Origin: an uncultured beta proteobacterium
GTDB taxonomy: Bacteria; Pseudomonadota; Gammaproteobacteria; Burkholderiales; Burkholderiaceae_E
Direction of reading: 5' to 3'
NCBI GenBank assembly: GCA_903934295.1
Contig: CAIZNI010000060.1
Location: 16,693-80,692 of the forward strand
Length of the DNA: 64,000 nucleotides
The translations under genes were made by a program, and so were the position numbers. The stretch's first letter is position 1. Every line of letters begins with the position of its first letter. Positions 29,407-38,369 of this stretch are shown here, piece after piece. The notes beneath the pieces are model-generated. The model worked only from the letters and a program-made list of their open reading frames with translations, was not told the DNA's origin and ran no database searches.

Positions 29407-31496
29407 GCCGACAGCCGCGAGATGTCGGCCACGCGGTTCATCAGTTCACGAAGACGGGCCAGCAGGGCGAGCCGGTTGGCCCGGACCGCCGGGTCGTCGG
29501 CCATCACCATGACTTCATCGAAGAAGCGGTCGACCGCCTCGCGCGACTGCGCCATCTGGGTGAGCGCACCGGTGTAATCGTGCGCCGCCATGCAGGCGTC
29601 CACCCGCGGGCCGAGTTCGGCAAGCCGCGCCGCGAGTTCGCGTTCGGCGCCTTCGACCAGCAGCGCCGGCACGGGTTCGGCGGCCGCCACATCGCCGGCC
29701 TTGCGCAAGATGTTGGTGATCCGCTTGTTGGCCGCTGCCAGCGACTGCGCCTCGGGGAGCGCCGAGAAGGTGCGCACCGCCTGCAACTGCTCGAGCACCC
29801 GCGCCAGCTCGGCCGGGCGCTGGTCGGTCACCGCCGCGACTTCCTGGCTGCTGAAGCCGCGCTCGCGCAGCCAGCCCGACAGGCGCTCGTAGACGAAGGT
29901 CTCCAGGCCCGCGCGACCCGGCGCCGCCGCGGCATCGAAGGCCGCGAACGCGGTGTCCAGCAGCGCGGGCAGCGCCAGCGGCAGCCGCTTCTCGACCAGC
30001 ATCCGGATCACCCCGAGCGCGTGGCGACGCAGCGCGAAAGGATCCTTGTCGCCGGTGGGGTGCTGACCGATGCCGAACAGTCCGGCCAGCGTCTCGAGCT
30101 TGTCGGCCAGCGCCAGCACGGTACCGGTGTCACTGGCCGGCAACTCGTCGCCGGCGAAGCGCGGCTGGTACTGCTCGGTGAGCGCCTGGGCCACCGCATC
30201 GGGCTCGCCGTCGTGGCGCGCGTAATAGGTGCCCATCACCCCCTGCAGTTCGGGGAACTCGCCCACCATGCCGGTGACCAGATCGGTCTTGGCCAGCAGC
30301 GCGGCGCGATCGGCGTGCTCGACGTTCAGGTTCAGCGATTGCGCGATCGCACGCGCCAGGTGGCGCACCCGTTCCACACGCTGCGCCTGCGTGCCCAGCT
30401 TGGCGTGGTAGACCACGGCGGACAGTTGCGCCACCCGGTCGGCCAGAGGGGTCTTCTTGTCTTGCTCGAAGAAGAAGCGCGCATCGGCCAGGCGCGGGCG
30501 CACCACCCGCTGGTTGCCGTCGATGATGAGGGTCGGATCGTCGACCTGCATGTTCGAGACGATCAGGAAGCGCGGCAGCAACCGGCCCTGCCCGTCGAAC
30601 AGCGGAAAGTATTTCTGGTTGGTGCGCATGGTGAGGATCAGGCATTCCTGGGGCACGGCCAGGAAGGCCGGTTCGAATTCACCGGCATAGACCGCCGGCC
30701 ATTCGACCAGCGCGGTGACCTCGTCGAGCAGGGGCGCGACCTGTTCCGGATCGCCCAGCGAGGCATTGAGCGCCTGCGCGCGGTCATCGAGCATGGCGGC
30801 GATGCGCGCCCGCCGGGTATCGAAGTCGGGGATCACCCGGCCCTCGCGCTCGAGCACATGCACATAGGCATTGGCGTCGGGGATCACCAGTTCGCCCACA
30901 CTCTGGAACCGGTGCCCGAAGGTGCGCCGGCCCGACAGCAGGCCCAGCGCGCCGGCCGGCACCACCGCGTCGCCGTGCAGCACGATCAGCCGATGCGCGG
31001 GCCGCACGAAGCTCACGCTGGTGCGGCCGTCGGCCAGCTGGTACTCCATGACCTTGGGGATCGGCAGCCGCGACAGCGCGTACGCGATCAGCGCATCGGC
31101 GCATTCCGAGAGGTGCTGGCCCGGCACGGTGCTGGCGAAGAAGAAGCACTCCTGCTTGCCGTCCGAGCCGCGGGTCAGCTGCTCGACCGTCGCGCCCTGT
31201 TTCTGGGCCCATTTGACCAGTGCCTGCGTGGGCTCGCCCTGGGCGTCGAGCCCGACCTTGATCGAGGGGCCCTTGAGGTCGACCACCTTGTCGGGCGCGC
31301 GATGCACCACATCCTCGACCCGCACCGCGAGCCGGCGCGGCGAGCAGAAGGTGCGCGAAGCGGCGGGCACCGGTGCCAGCCCGCGGGTCTGCAGGCCTTC
31401 CAGGATCGCGCCTGCGAAGGCCTCGCCCAGGCGCTTGAGCGCCTTCGGCGGCAGTTCTTCGGTGAACAGTTCGATCAGCAGCGGACGGGCGCTCAT
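29403..31496 (-). CDS. glyS: Glycyl-tRNA synthetase beta subunit
   Basis: 697 residues of the alpha2-beta2 type enzyme. N-terminus LLIELFTEELPPKALKRLGEAF and the HD-like region with ALADKLETLAGLFGIGQHPTGDKDPFALRR are diagnostic; an anticodon-binding domain ends the protein. The ATG is directly adjacent to the glyQ stop. The opposite strand holds a very long open frame that is a GC-skew shadow. Confidence 0.97.
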   Translation of the reverse strand: MSARPLLIELFTEELPPKALKRLGEAFAGAILEGLQTRGLAPVPAASRTFCSPRRLAVRVEDVVHRAPDKVVDLKGPSIKVGLDAQGEPTQALVKWAQKQGATVEQLTRGSDGKQECFFFASTVPGQHLSECADALIAYALSRLPIPKVMEYQLADGRTSVSFVRPAHRLIVLHGDAVVPAGALGLLSGRRTFGHRFQSVGELVIPDANAYVHVLEREGRVIPDFDTRRARIAAMLDDRAQALNASLGDPEQVAPLLDEVTALVEWPAVYAGEFEPAFLAVPQECLILTMRTNQKYFPLFDGQGRLLPRFLIVSNMQVDDPTLIIDGNQRVVRPRLADARFFFEQDKKTPLADRVAQLSAVVYHAKLGTQAQRVERVRHLARAIAQSLNLNVEHADRAALLAKTDLVTGMVGEFPELQGVMGTYYARHDGEPDAVAQALTEQYQPRFAGDELPASDTGTVLALADKLETLAGLFGIGQHPTGDKDPFALRRHALGVIRMLVEKRLPLALPALLDTAFAAFDAAAAPGRAGLETFVYERLSGWLRERGFSSQEVAAVTDQRPAELARVLEQLQAVRTFSALPEAQSLAAANKRITNILRKAGDVAAAEPVPALLVEGAERELAARLAELGPRVDACMAAHDYTGALTQMAQSREAVDRFFDEVMVMADDPAVRANRLALLARLRELMNRVADISRLSA

Positions 31497-32384
31497 TCAG
31501 GCCGCCCGGTCGAGAGAAATCGCCATCGGGAAGCCCAGCCGTTCACGCGAGTCGTAGTAGGCCTGCGCGACCGCGCGCGAGAGCTGGCGCACCCGGCCGA
31601 TGTAGGCGGCACGTTCGGTGACCGAGATCGCGCCGCGGGCATCGAGCAGGTTGAAGGTGTGGGAGCACTTCATGATCATCTCGTAGGCCGGCAGCGCCAG
31701 CGGCACCTCGATCAGGCGCCGCGCCTCGGCCTCGTATTCGTTGAAGTGGCGAAACAGCATGTCGGTGTTCGAGTGCTCGAAGTTGTAGGTCGACTGCTCG
31801 ACCTCGTTCTGGTGGAAGACATCGCGATAGGTGACGCCCTCGGTCCACACCAGGTCGTAGATGCTTTCGACCCGCTGCAGATACATCGCCAGCCGCTCGA
31901 TGCCGTAGGTGATCTCGCCGGTGATCGGCTGGCACTTCAGCGAACCCACTTCCTGGAAGTAGGTGAACTGGGTGACTTCCATGCCGTTGAGCCAGACCTC
32001 CCAGCCCAGACCCCAGGCGCCCAGCGTGGGCGACTCCCAGTCGTCTTCGACGAAGCGGATGTCATTGACCTGGGTGTCGATGCCCAGCGCCTTCAGCGAG
32101 CCCAGGTACAGGTCGAGGATGTTCGGCGGCGAGGGCTTGAGCACCACCTGGTACTGGTAGTAGTGCTGCAGCCGGTTCGGGTTGTCGCCGTAGCGGCCGT
32201 CCTTGGGGCGCCGCGAGGGCTGCACATAGGCGGCGCGCCAGGGCTCGGGACCGATCGCGCGCAGGAAGGTCGCGGTGTGGAAGGTGCCCGCACCGACCTC
32301 CATGTCGTAAGGCTGCAGCAGCGCGCAGCCTTGTGCGTCCCAGTATTCCTGAAGCCGCAGAATGATTTGCTGAAAGGTAAGCAT
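31497..32384 (-). CDS. glyQ: Glycyl-tRNA synthetase alpha subunit
   Basis: 295-residue catalytic subunit. It starts [15 protein letters not shown] and contains [37 protein letters not shown] and [18 protein letters not shown], near-invariant class II motifs. It follows lnt by about 39 bases and is fused in operon with glyS. Confidence 0.98.
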   Translation of the reverse strand: MLTFQQIILRLQEYWDAQGCALLQPYDMEVGAGTFHTATFLRAIGPEPWRAAYVQPSRRPKDGRYGDNPNRLQHYYQYQVVLKPSPPNILDLYLGSLKALGIDTQVNDIRFVEDDWESPTLGAWGLGWEVWLNGMEVTQFTYFQEVGSLKCQPITGEITYGIERLAMYLQRVESIYDLVWTEGVTYRDVFHQNEVEQSTYNFEHSNTDMLFRHFNEYEAEARRLIEVPLALPAYEMIMKCSHTFNLLDARGAISVTERAAYIGRVRQLSRAVAQAYYDSRERLGFPMAISLDRAA

Positions 32385-32423
32385 CGGAGCCTGGTTGTCG
32401 TGTGTTGGCGTGGCCGCCGGATT

Positions 32424-34052
32424 TTACTGGATCACCGAGCGCCGCCGCCCGGTCGTGCGCGCAATGATCAGCAACAGGAGGGCCAGCAGGATCACCGGCA
32501 GATTGCCGGCGCGCACATAGGGCGTCAGCCCGGTGGTGCCCTGGACCCGGATGTCGAGCACGCCTTCCTGGTGTTCGGGCAACTGCGCGAGGACGCGCGC
32601 GCGGTGGTCGATCGAGGCGGTCACGCCGGTGTTGGTGGCGCGCAGCATCGGCCGCCCGGTCTCGAGGGTGCGCATCCGCGCGATCGCCAGGTGCTGGCCG
32701 AGTGCGTGCGACTGGCCGAACCAGGCGATGTTGCTGACGTTGACCAGCACCGTCGCACCGGCCGGTTCGCGCACCGACTCGATGATCTCTTCGCCGAACA
32801 GGTCCTCGTAGCAGATGTTGATCGCGAAGCGCTGGCCGCCGACCTCGAAGGGCGCCTGGCCGAGGCTGCCGCGCGCGAAATTGCCCAGCGGGATCTGCAT
32901 CAGCCGCACGAACCACTCGAAGCCCCAGGGGATGAATTCGCCGAACGGCACCAGGTGATGCTTGTCGTAGCGGGCGCCGACCGCGCCGCCCGGGCGGCCG
33001 TCCAGCAGCACCACGCTGTTGGTGATGCGCGGCCCGCCCGCGGTGTCGTCGATCAGCGGCACGCCGATCGCGGCGGCCGACCGCCGGCTCGCCAGCGCCC
33101 CGGTGATCTCCTCGCGGATGCTCCCGGGGGTCGATGCCCAGGGCGTGACCCAGGCGGTCTCGGGCAGCACCGTGAGCTGTGCCGTGCTGGAGACGATGTG
33201 CGCCGCGTAGGCGCGCATCGCCCCCATCGCCCGCTGCGGATCGAATTTCATCTGTTGCGCGATGTTGCCCTGGACCAGTCGCACGCTGACCGGCGCGCCG
33301 GCGGGCGCGGTGAACTCGAGGCTTGCCAGCGGCGCGGCGGCGGCCAGCGACAGTGCCGCGACGCCGGTCCAGCGCAGCGCGTCGCGCCAGTGGCGACTGG
33401 CCATCGCGAGCGCGCCCAGCGCCGCCACCCAGGCGCCAGCCATGCCCACGCCATGGACGCCGGCCAGCGCCGCCAGGCCGGCGAGCGGGCCGTCGGTGTG
33501 CGCGTAGCCAATCGACAGCCAGGGAAAGCCGGTGAACAGCCACCCGCGGCTGAAGTCGGCCAGCGCCCACGCGCCGGCGGTTGCGCCCGTCCAGGTCAGG
33601 CCGATGGTCCAGGGCAGGCTGGCGGATGGTTGGCGGGAGTCCGTGGCCGGGGAGGGGGCTCCCGGCGCGCCGGGTCGCCCGACCAGTGCCATGGCCGCCG
33701 CCTGGAACAGCGCGAGATAGGCGGCGAAGGCCAGCACCGCGAGCGCTGCCAGCGCCCACGGCATGCCGCCGAATCGGTGCATGCTGATGTGCAGCCAGCA
33801 CAGGCCGGCCCCGTAGTGGCCCAGACCGAAAGCGAACAGGACGACGGCAGGTCCGGCCCAGGCCCGGCCTCGCCCGCGCTGACCGGATCGGGGTGCGGGC
33901 CGGGGAGGGGAAACGGCGCCGATCGCCAGTCGCAGCGCCAGCGCGAGCGTGATCAGCTGCAGCCACCAGGCGTCCAGCGGCGTGAACGAGGCCGCGTGCA
34001 GCACCCCGAGCAGGCCGGCTGCGAGACCCGCCCACCCTGCCGGCGCGCGCAC
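32424..34052 (-). CDS. lnt: Apolipoprotein N-acyltransferase
   Basis: 542-residue inner-membrane enzyme adding the third acyl chain to lipoproteins such as Pal. N-terminal half: about six transmembrane helices; C-terminal half: nitrilase domain with catalytic Glu (VLPETAWVTPW), Lys (YDKHHLVPFGE) and Cys (INICYEDLFGE), then a final helix. The first codon is GTG 34052, one base after the corC stop; a Pro/Ser-rich loop insertion (about residues 133-145) is unremarkable. Confidence 0.94.
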   Translation of the reverse strand: MRAPAGWAGLAAGLLGVLHAASFTPLDAWWLQLITLALALRLAIGAVSPPRPAPRSGQRGRGRAWAGPAVVLFAFGLGHYGAGLCWLHISMHRFGGMPWALAALAVLAFAAYLALFQAAAMALVGRPGAPGAPSPATDSRQPSASLPWTIGLTWTGATAGAWALADFSRGWLFTGFPWLSIGYAHTDGPLAGLAALAGVHGVGMAGAWVAALGALAMASRHWRDALRWTGVAALSLAAAAPLASLEFTAPAGAPVSVRLVQGNIAQQMKFDPQRAMGAMRAYAAHIVSSTAQLTVLPETAWVTPWASTPGSIREEITGALASRRSAAAIGVPLIDDTAGGPRITNSVVLLDGRPGGAVGARYDKHHLVPFGEFIPWGFEWFVRLMQIPLGNFARGSLGQAPFEVGGQRFAINICYEDLFGEEIIESVREPAGATVLVNVSNIAWFGQSHALGQHLAIARMRTLETGRPMLRATNTGVTASIDHRARVLAQLPEHQEGVLDIRVQGTTGLTPYVRAGNLPVILLALLLLIIARTTGRRRSVIQ

Positions 34053-34053
34053 C

Positions 34054-34938
34054 TCAGCCGGCCATCGGGCGCGTGCCGTCGGCCTGGCCGGCGGGCGTGA
34101 GCCGCTCGACCATCAGCAGATGCACCTGGCGGGCGTCGGCGCGCAGCACCTCGAAGCGCAGGCCGTCGAGCACCGCCGCATCACCGCGTCGGGGCACCCG
34201 GCCGAAATGCTCGGTGACGAGTCCGCCGATGGTGTCGAAGTCCTCGTGCGGGAATCGGGTACCGAAGGAGCGGTTGAAGGAGTCGATCTCGGCGGCGGCA
34301 CGCACGCGGAAACGCGGCCCGTGTTCGCCCGGCTCGGCGGGCAGGATGTGATCGGCCTGCTCGTCGAAGTCGAACTCGTCCTCGATGTCGCCCACGATCT
34401 GCTCGAGCACGTCCTCGATGGTGATCAGCCCCGCCACGCCGCCGTATTCATCGACCACGATCGCGATGTGGTGGCGGTCGGCGCGAAAGTCGCGCAGCAG
34501 CACGTTGAGCCGCTTGGATTCCGGGATGAAGACCGCCGCGCGCATCAGCTCGCGCAGCGGCGGCGGATGCTCGGCGTACAGGCGCAGCAGGTCCTTGGCG
34601 TGCAGGATGCCGATCACGTTGTCGAGTTCGCCCTCGACCACCGGAAAACGCGAGTGGGCGGTCCGGATCACATGGGGCAGCAGCTGGCTCATCGGTTCGG
34701 CGATGTCGATCACCACCATCTGCGAGCGGGGCACCATGATGTCGCGGGCGGCGAGTTCGGCCACCTGGAGCACGCCCTCGATCATCGACAGGGCTTCCGC
34801 GTCGAGCAGTTCGCGTTCGTGCGAGGTGCGCAGCAGGCTCAGCAGTTGTTCACGGTCTTCGGGAGCGCGAAGCAGCAGCGCTGAAAGACGTTCGAGCATC
34901 GAGCGCTTCGGCTCGCCGCCCGAAGGGGCATCCGACAT
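34054..34938 (-). CDS. corC: CorC/HlyC-family CBS-domain protein (magnesium/cobalt homeostasis)
   Basis: 294 residues: two CBS domains (about 75-195, with IMVPRSQMVVIDI and DEYGGVAGLITIEDVLEQIVGDIEDEFD) and a C-terminal CorC/HlyC transporter-associated domain (about 215-285). It lacks the membrane domain of CNNM-type proteins. In characterised bacteria it is linked to Mg/Co efflux and is often next to lnt and ybeY, as here. Confidence 0.93.
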   Translation of the reverse strand: MSDAPSGGEPKRSMLERLSALLLRAPEDREQLLSLLRTSHERELLDAEALSMIEGVLQVAELAARDIMVPRSQMVVIDIAEPMSQLLPHVIRTAHSRFPVVEGELDNVIGILHAKDLLRLYAEHPPPLRELMRAAVFIPESKRLNVLLRDFRADRHHIAIVVDEYGGVAGLITIEDVLEQIVGDIEDEFDFDEQADHILPAEPGEHGPRFRVRAAAEIDSFNRSFGTRFPHEDFDTIGGLVTEHFGRVPRRGDAAVLDGLRFEVLRADARQVHLLMVERLTPAGQADGTRPMAG

Positions 34939-34992
34939 GGTGTCAGGAGGGAGTTTTGAGGACCCGAGGATACCCGAAGTGACCGGCGATGC

Positions 34993-35493
34993 TCAATCGG
35001 GCGCGCCGCGCCGCGCGCCCTGCGCGAGCGTGTAGGGGTCGGGCATTCGCAGGCGGGCGAGCAGCCGGGTTTCGAGCGCCTCCATCCGGTCGGCCTGTGC
35101 CGGCTCGAGGTGGTCGTGGCCCTGCGCGTGCAGCACGCCGTGGATCACCAGGTGGGCCAGGTGGTGGTCGAGCGGCTTGTGCTGACGTCGGGCCTCGTCG
35201 CGCAGCACCGGCAGGCACAGTGCGATGTCGGCGCGGCAGGGTTCGCCGGGAATCGGCGCATAGGCGAAGGTCAGCACATTGGGCGCGTAGTCGCGCCCGC
35301 GATAGGCCCGGTTCAGCGCGATGGCCTCGCTGCGGCCGACCAGCCGCAGCGTGATCTCGGCGTCGCCGGCCAGTGCCATCCGCACCCAGCGGCGCAATCG
35401 TGTGCGCGTGACCGGCCACTCGCGGATGCGCGCGCCCAGTTGCAGCGCCAGCCCGAGCGCGGGGCCGTCAGGTCGCGCCGTCGGCCCGCTCAT
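34993..35493 (-). CDS. ybeY: Endoribonuclease YbeY
   Basis: About 166 residues. Zinc-binding [11 protein letters not shown] motif and the [18 protein letters not shown] segment identify YbeY, needed for 16S rRNA 3' maturation and ribosome quality control. The start is uncertain: ATG 35493 ([10 protein letters not shown]) overlaps phoH by 26 bases; ATG 35499 is also in frame. It lies between phoH and corC in the conserved phoH-ybeY-corC-lnt order. Confidence 0.92.
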   Translation of the reverse strand: MSGPTARPDGPALGLALQLGARIREWPVTRTRLRRWVRMALAGDAEITLRLVGRSEAIALNRAYRGRDYAPNVLTFAYAPIPGEPCRADIALCLPVLRDEARRQHKPLDHHLAHLVIHGVLHAQGHDHLEPAQADRMEALETRLLARLRMPDPYTLAQGARRGAPD

Positions 35494-36484
35494 AGGCATC
35501 GACGATGCGCGCCACCAGCGGGTGTCGGACCACATCGCTGCTGTCGAAACGGGTGAAGGCGATGCCCCGGACGTCCTGAAGAATCTTCGTGGCCTGCACC
35601 AGTCCGCAGACCTGGCCGCGCGGCAGGTCGACCTGCGTGGTGTCGCCGGTGACCACCGCCTTGGCGCCGAAGCCGATCCGGGTGAGGAACATCTTCATCT
35701 GCTCGGGGGTGGTGTTCTGGGCTTCGTCCAGGATGATGAAGGCGTTATTCAGGGTGCGCCCGCGCATGTAGGCCAGCGGCGCGATCTCGATCGCCTGCTT
35801 CTCGAACATCCGGGCGGTGCGCTCGAAGCCGAGCAGGTCGTAGAGGGCGTCGTAGAGCGGGCGCAGGTAGGGATCGACCTTCTGGGCGAGGTCGCCCGGC
35901 AGGAAACCCAGCCGCTCGCCGGCCTCGACCGCGGGGCGGGTCAGCACGATGCGCTTGACGGTGTCGCGCTCCAGCGCGTCGACCGCGCAGGCGACCGCCA
36001 GGTAGGTCTTGCCGGTGCCTGCCGGACCGGTGCCGAAGGTGATGTCGTGCGCCATGATGTGGCGCAGGTATTCGCGCTGCCGGGGCGTGCGGCCCTGCAG
36101 GTCGGCGCGCCGGGTGTGCAGGACGGGGGAGCTGTCGTCGGCGCCGGGCGGCTGCGCCAGCGCGGTGCTCGTTGCGGTGCCTGCCGAAGCGCTTGCCGCC
36201 GTCCCCGCCGACCCGGTTCGCAACTCGACCAGCCCGAGCTGGATGTCGTCGATCGACAGGGCGCGGTTTGCAAGCGCGTGGAAGTGGGCCAGCGCAGCGC
36301 GGGCAGCGCGCGCGCCGGCGGCGCTGCCCTCGATGGTGAACTGATCGTCGCGGCGCTGGATGCGGGCGTCGCAGGCTTCCTCGATCTGGCGCAGGTTCTG
36401 GTCGAGCGCCCCGCACAGGTTGGCCAGGCGCAGGTTGTCCGCGGGCGCGGGCCGGAAGTCGAGACTTCGTGGTTTGGTGGCCAC
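35468..36484 (-). CDS. phoH: PhoH-like ATPase
   Basis: 338 residues. An N-terminal KH-like region (about 20-95) precedes the PhoH P-loop domain: [15 protein letters not shown] (Walker A), [22 protein letters not shown] (Walker B) and [13 protein letters not shown]. It is a cytoplasmic ATPase linked to RNA metabolism through its fixed partner ybeY. The start is GTG 36484 ([10 protein letters not shown] follows), four bases after miaB. An Ala/Gly/Thr-rich linker (about 95-125) separates the domains. Confidence 0.93.
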   Translation of the reverse strand: MATKPRSLDFRPAPADNLRLANLCGALDQNLRQIEEACDARIQRRDDQFTIEGSAAGARAARAALAHFHALANRALSIDDIQLGLVELRTGSAGTAASASAGTATSTALAQPPGADDSSPVLHTRRADLQGRTPRQREYLRHIMAHDITFGTGPAGTGKTYLAVACAVDALERDTVKRIVLTRPAVEAGERLGFLPGDLAQKVDPYLRPLYDALYDLLGFERTARMFEKQAIEIAPLAYMRGRTLNNAFIILDEAQNTTPEQMKMFLTRIGFGAKAVVTGDTTQVDLPRGQVCGLVQATKILQDVRGIAFTRFDSSDVVRHPLVARIVDAYERADGAT

Positions 36485-36488
36485 GGGG

Positions 36489-37820
36489 TCAGTCGAGCAG
36501 CGCGGCGTCGCCGCGCAGCGAATGCGGAAACGCCGACACGATGCGCAGGTCGATCAGCTGACCGATCAGGCGCGGATCGCCGGGGAAATTCACCACCCGG
36601 TTGTTGGTGGTGCGCCCGGCGAGTTCCTGGGCGTCCTTGCGGGCCCGGCCCTCCACCAGCACCGCCTGGCGGGTGCCGACCATCGCCTGGCTGATCGCGC
36701 GCGCATTGAGGTCGATGCGCGCCTGCAGGCGCTGCAGCCGCGCGAGTTTGACCTCGGCCGGCGTGTCGTCGGGCAGGTCGGCCGCCGGCGTGCCCGGCCG
36801 CGGGCTGTAGATGAAGGAGAACGAGGCATCGAAGCCGACCTCGTCGATCAGGGTCATGGTGCGCTCGAAATCGGCGTCGGTCTCGCCGGGAAATCCGACG
36901 ATGAAGTCGGAGCTGATGCACACCCCGGGACGCACCGCGCGCAGGCGCCGGATGATCGACTTGTACTCGATCGCGGTGTAGCCGCGCTTCATCGCGGCCA
37001 GGATGCGGTCCGACCCCGACTGCACCGGCAGATGCACATGATCGACCAGCTTGGGGATGCGGCCATAGGCCTCGATCAGGCGCGGCGAGAATTCCTTGGG
37101 GTGCGAGGTGGTGTAGCGGATGCGCTCGATGCCCGGCAGTTCGGCCACATAGTCGAGCAGGAGGGCGAAGTCGGCGATCTCGCCATCGCCCATCGGGCCG
37201 CGGTAGGCGTTCACGTTCTGCCCGAGCAGGGTGACCTCGCGCACGCCCTGCTCGGCCAGCCCGGCCACCTCGACCAGCACGTCGTCGAAGGGGCGCGAGA
37301 CCTCTTCGCCGCGAGTGAACGGCACCACGCAGAAACTGCAGTACTTGCTGCAGCCTTCCATGATCGACACGAAGGCGCTGGCCCCGTCGACCCGGGCCGG
37401 GGGCAGGTGATCGAATTTTTCGATCTCGGGAAAGGAGATGTCGACCTGCGGGCGTCCGGTGCGCCGGCGCGCTTCGATCAGCGCCGGCAGCCGGTGCAGG
37501 GTCTGCGGACCGAACACCACATCCACATAAGGCGCGCGGGCGACGATGTTGGCGCCTTCCTGGCTCGCCACGCAGCCGCCCACCCCGACGATCAGGTCGG
37601 GGCGCTCGCGCTTCAAGGCACGCATGCGGCCCAGGTCGGAGAACACCTTCTCCTCGGCCTTCTCGCGCACCGAGCAGGTGTTGAACAGGATGATGTCGGC
37701 CAGCGCCGGGTCGTCGGTGCTTTCGATCGTTTCGCCCTGGCCGAGCACGTCGGCCATCTTGGCCGAGTCGTATTCGTTCATCTGGCAGCCGAAGGTGCGG
37801 ATGTAGAGCTTGCGTGTCAT
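36489..37820 (-). CDS. miaB: tRNA-2-methylthio-N6-dimethylallyladenosine synthase MiaB
   Basis: 443-residue radical-SAM methylthiotransferase acting at A37 of tRNA. The N-terminal cluster cysteines occur in [24 protein letters not shown] and [12 protein letters not shown]; the radical-SAM motif is [16 protein letters not shown]; a C-terminal TRAM domain ends it. ATG 37820 overlaps by four bases the small secreted-protein gene upstream. Confidence 0.97.
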   Translation of the reverse strand: MTRKLYIRTFGCQMNEYDSAKMADVLGQGETIESTDDPALADIILFNTCSVREKAEEKVFSDLGRMRALKRERPDLIVGVGGCVASQEGANIVARAPYVDVVFGPQTLHRLPALIEARRRTGRPQVDISFPEIEKFDHLPPARVDGASAFVSIMEGCSKYCSFCVVPFTRGEEVSRPFDDVLVEVAGLAEQGVREVTLLGQNVNAYRGPMGDGEIADFALLLDYVAELPGIERIRYTTSHPKEFSPRLIEAYGRIPKLVDHVHLPVQSGSDRILAAMKRGYTAIEYKSIIRRLRAVRPGVCISSDFIVGFPGETDADFERTMTLIDEVGFDASFSFIYSPRPGTPAADLPDDTPAEVKLARLQRLQARIDLNARAISQAMVGTRQAVLVEGRARKDAQELAGRTTNNRVVNFPGDPRLIGQLIDLRIVSAFPHSLRGDAALLD

Positions 37821-38179
37821 GAGGCAGATCCGGTGTCGCGCGCCGCGGCTTGCGCCTCGGCAGGGGTGAGCAGCCAGACTTCGATCACCTGGTTCAGCGG
37901 GTCGAGCCGGTAACGCACGATCTGTTCGGCGGCGCCCGACAGGGTCGAGGGCACCACCAGCAGGTTGTCGGTGGACAGGATCCGCACGCCGGGGGCCAGC
38001 ACCACCGGCTTCCTGTCGAGCAGGGCCTGCGGAAAGCTGGTGATCGCGAAGCGTCCGGCGCGCGCGCCGGGGGGGATGCGGCGGATCTGGGCCAGCGCGG
38101 GTCGGACGGCACCCGCCAGCGCGCATGCCGCCACGATCGAAGCGGCAGCCAGCCGTCGCAATCGGAGTCGGTTGTGCAT
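37817..38179 (-). CDS. Small exported hypothetical protein upstream of miaB
   Basis: 120 residues starting [16 protein letters not shown], with a clear Sec signal peptide cleaved near RPALAQ, then a small domain with [15 protein letters not shown] and [19 protein letters not shown] do not recognise a family; the length and one-domain pattern suggest a periplasmic protein. The start is ATG 38179; seven more codons are open. It overlaps miaB by four bases, so it is the probable first gene of the miaB-phoH-ybeY-corC-lnt run. Confidence 0.75.
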   Translation of the reverse strand: MHNRLRLRRLAAASIVAACALAGAVRPALAQIRRIPPGARAGRFAITSFPQALLDRKPVVLAPGVRILSTDNLLVVPSTLSGAAEQIVRYRLDPLNQVIEVWLLTPAEAQAAARDTGSAS

Positions 38180-38369
38180 GCTGCGCAGTATATCGGGCAC
38201 CCGTCGGCCACAGTCGACCGGGGGCAGCGTTCCCCCACCACCGGTTCGGGTTCCATATTGCGTCGATCGAGCCTGCGGTTCGCGGCGCGCGCGAAAACCG
38301 GCTCGTCACCACCCCCGTGCCGGGGGCGATCGGCGGTTAGGCTTGGCGAACGAACGCCGTCGATCGCCG

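Noticed and set aside
29580..34100. 1,506-codon plus-strand open frame
   Set aside because: It spans the antisense of glyS, glyQ and lnt across several gene boundaries, is rich in His, Arg, Gln and Asp, and has no recognisable domain. A striking length, but explained by GC codon bias.
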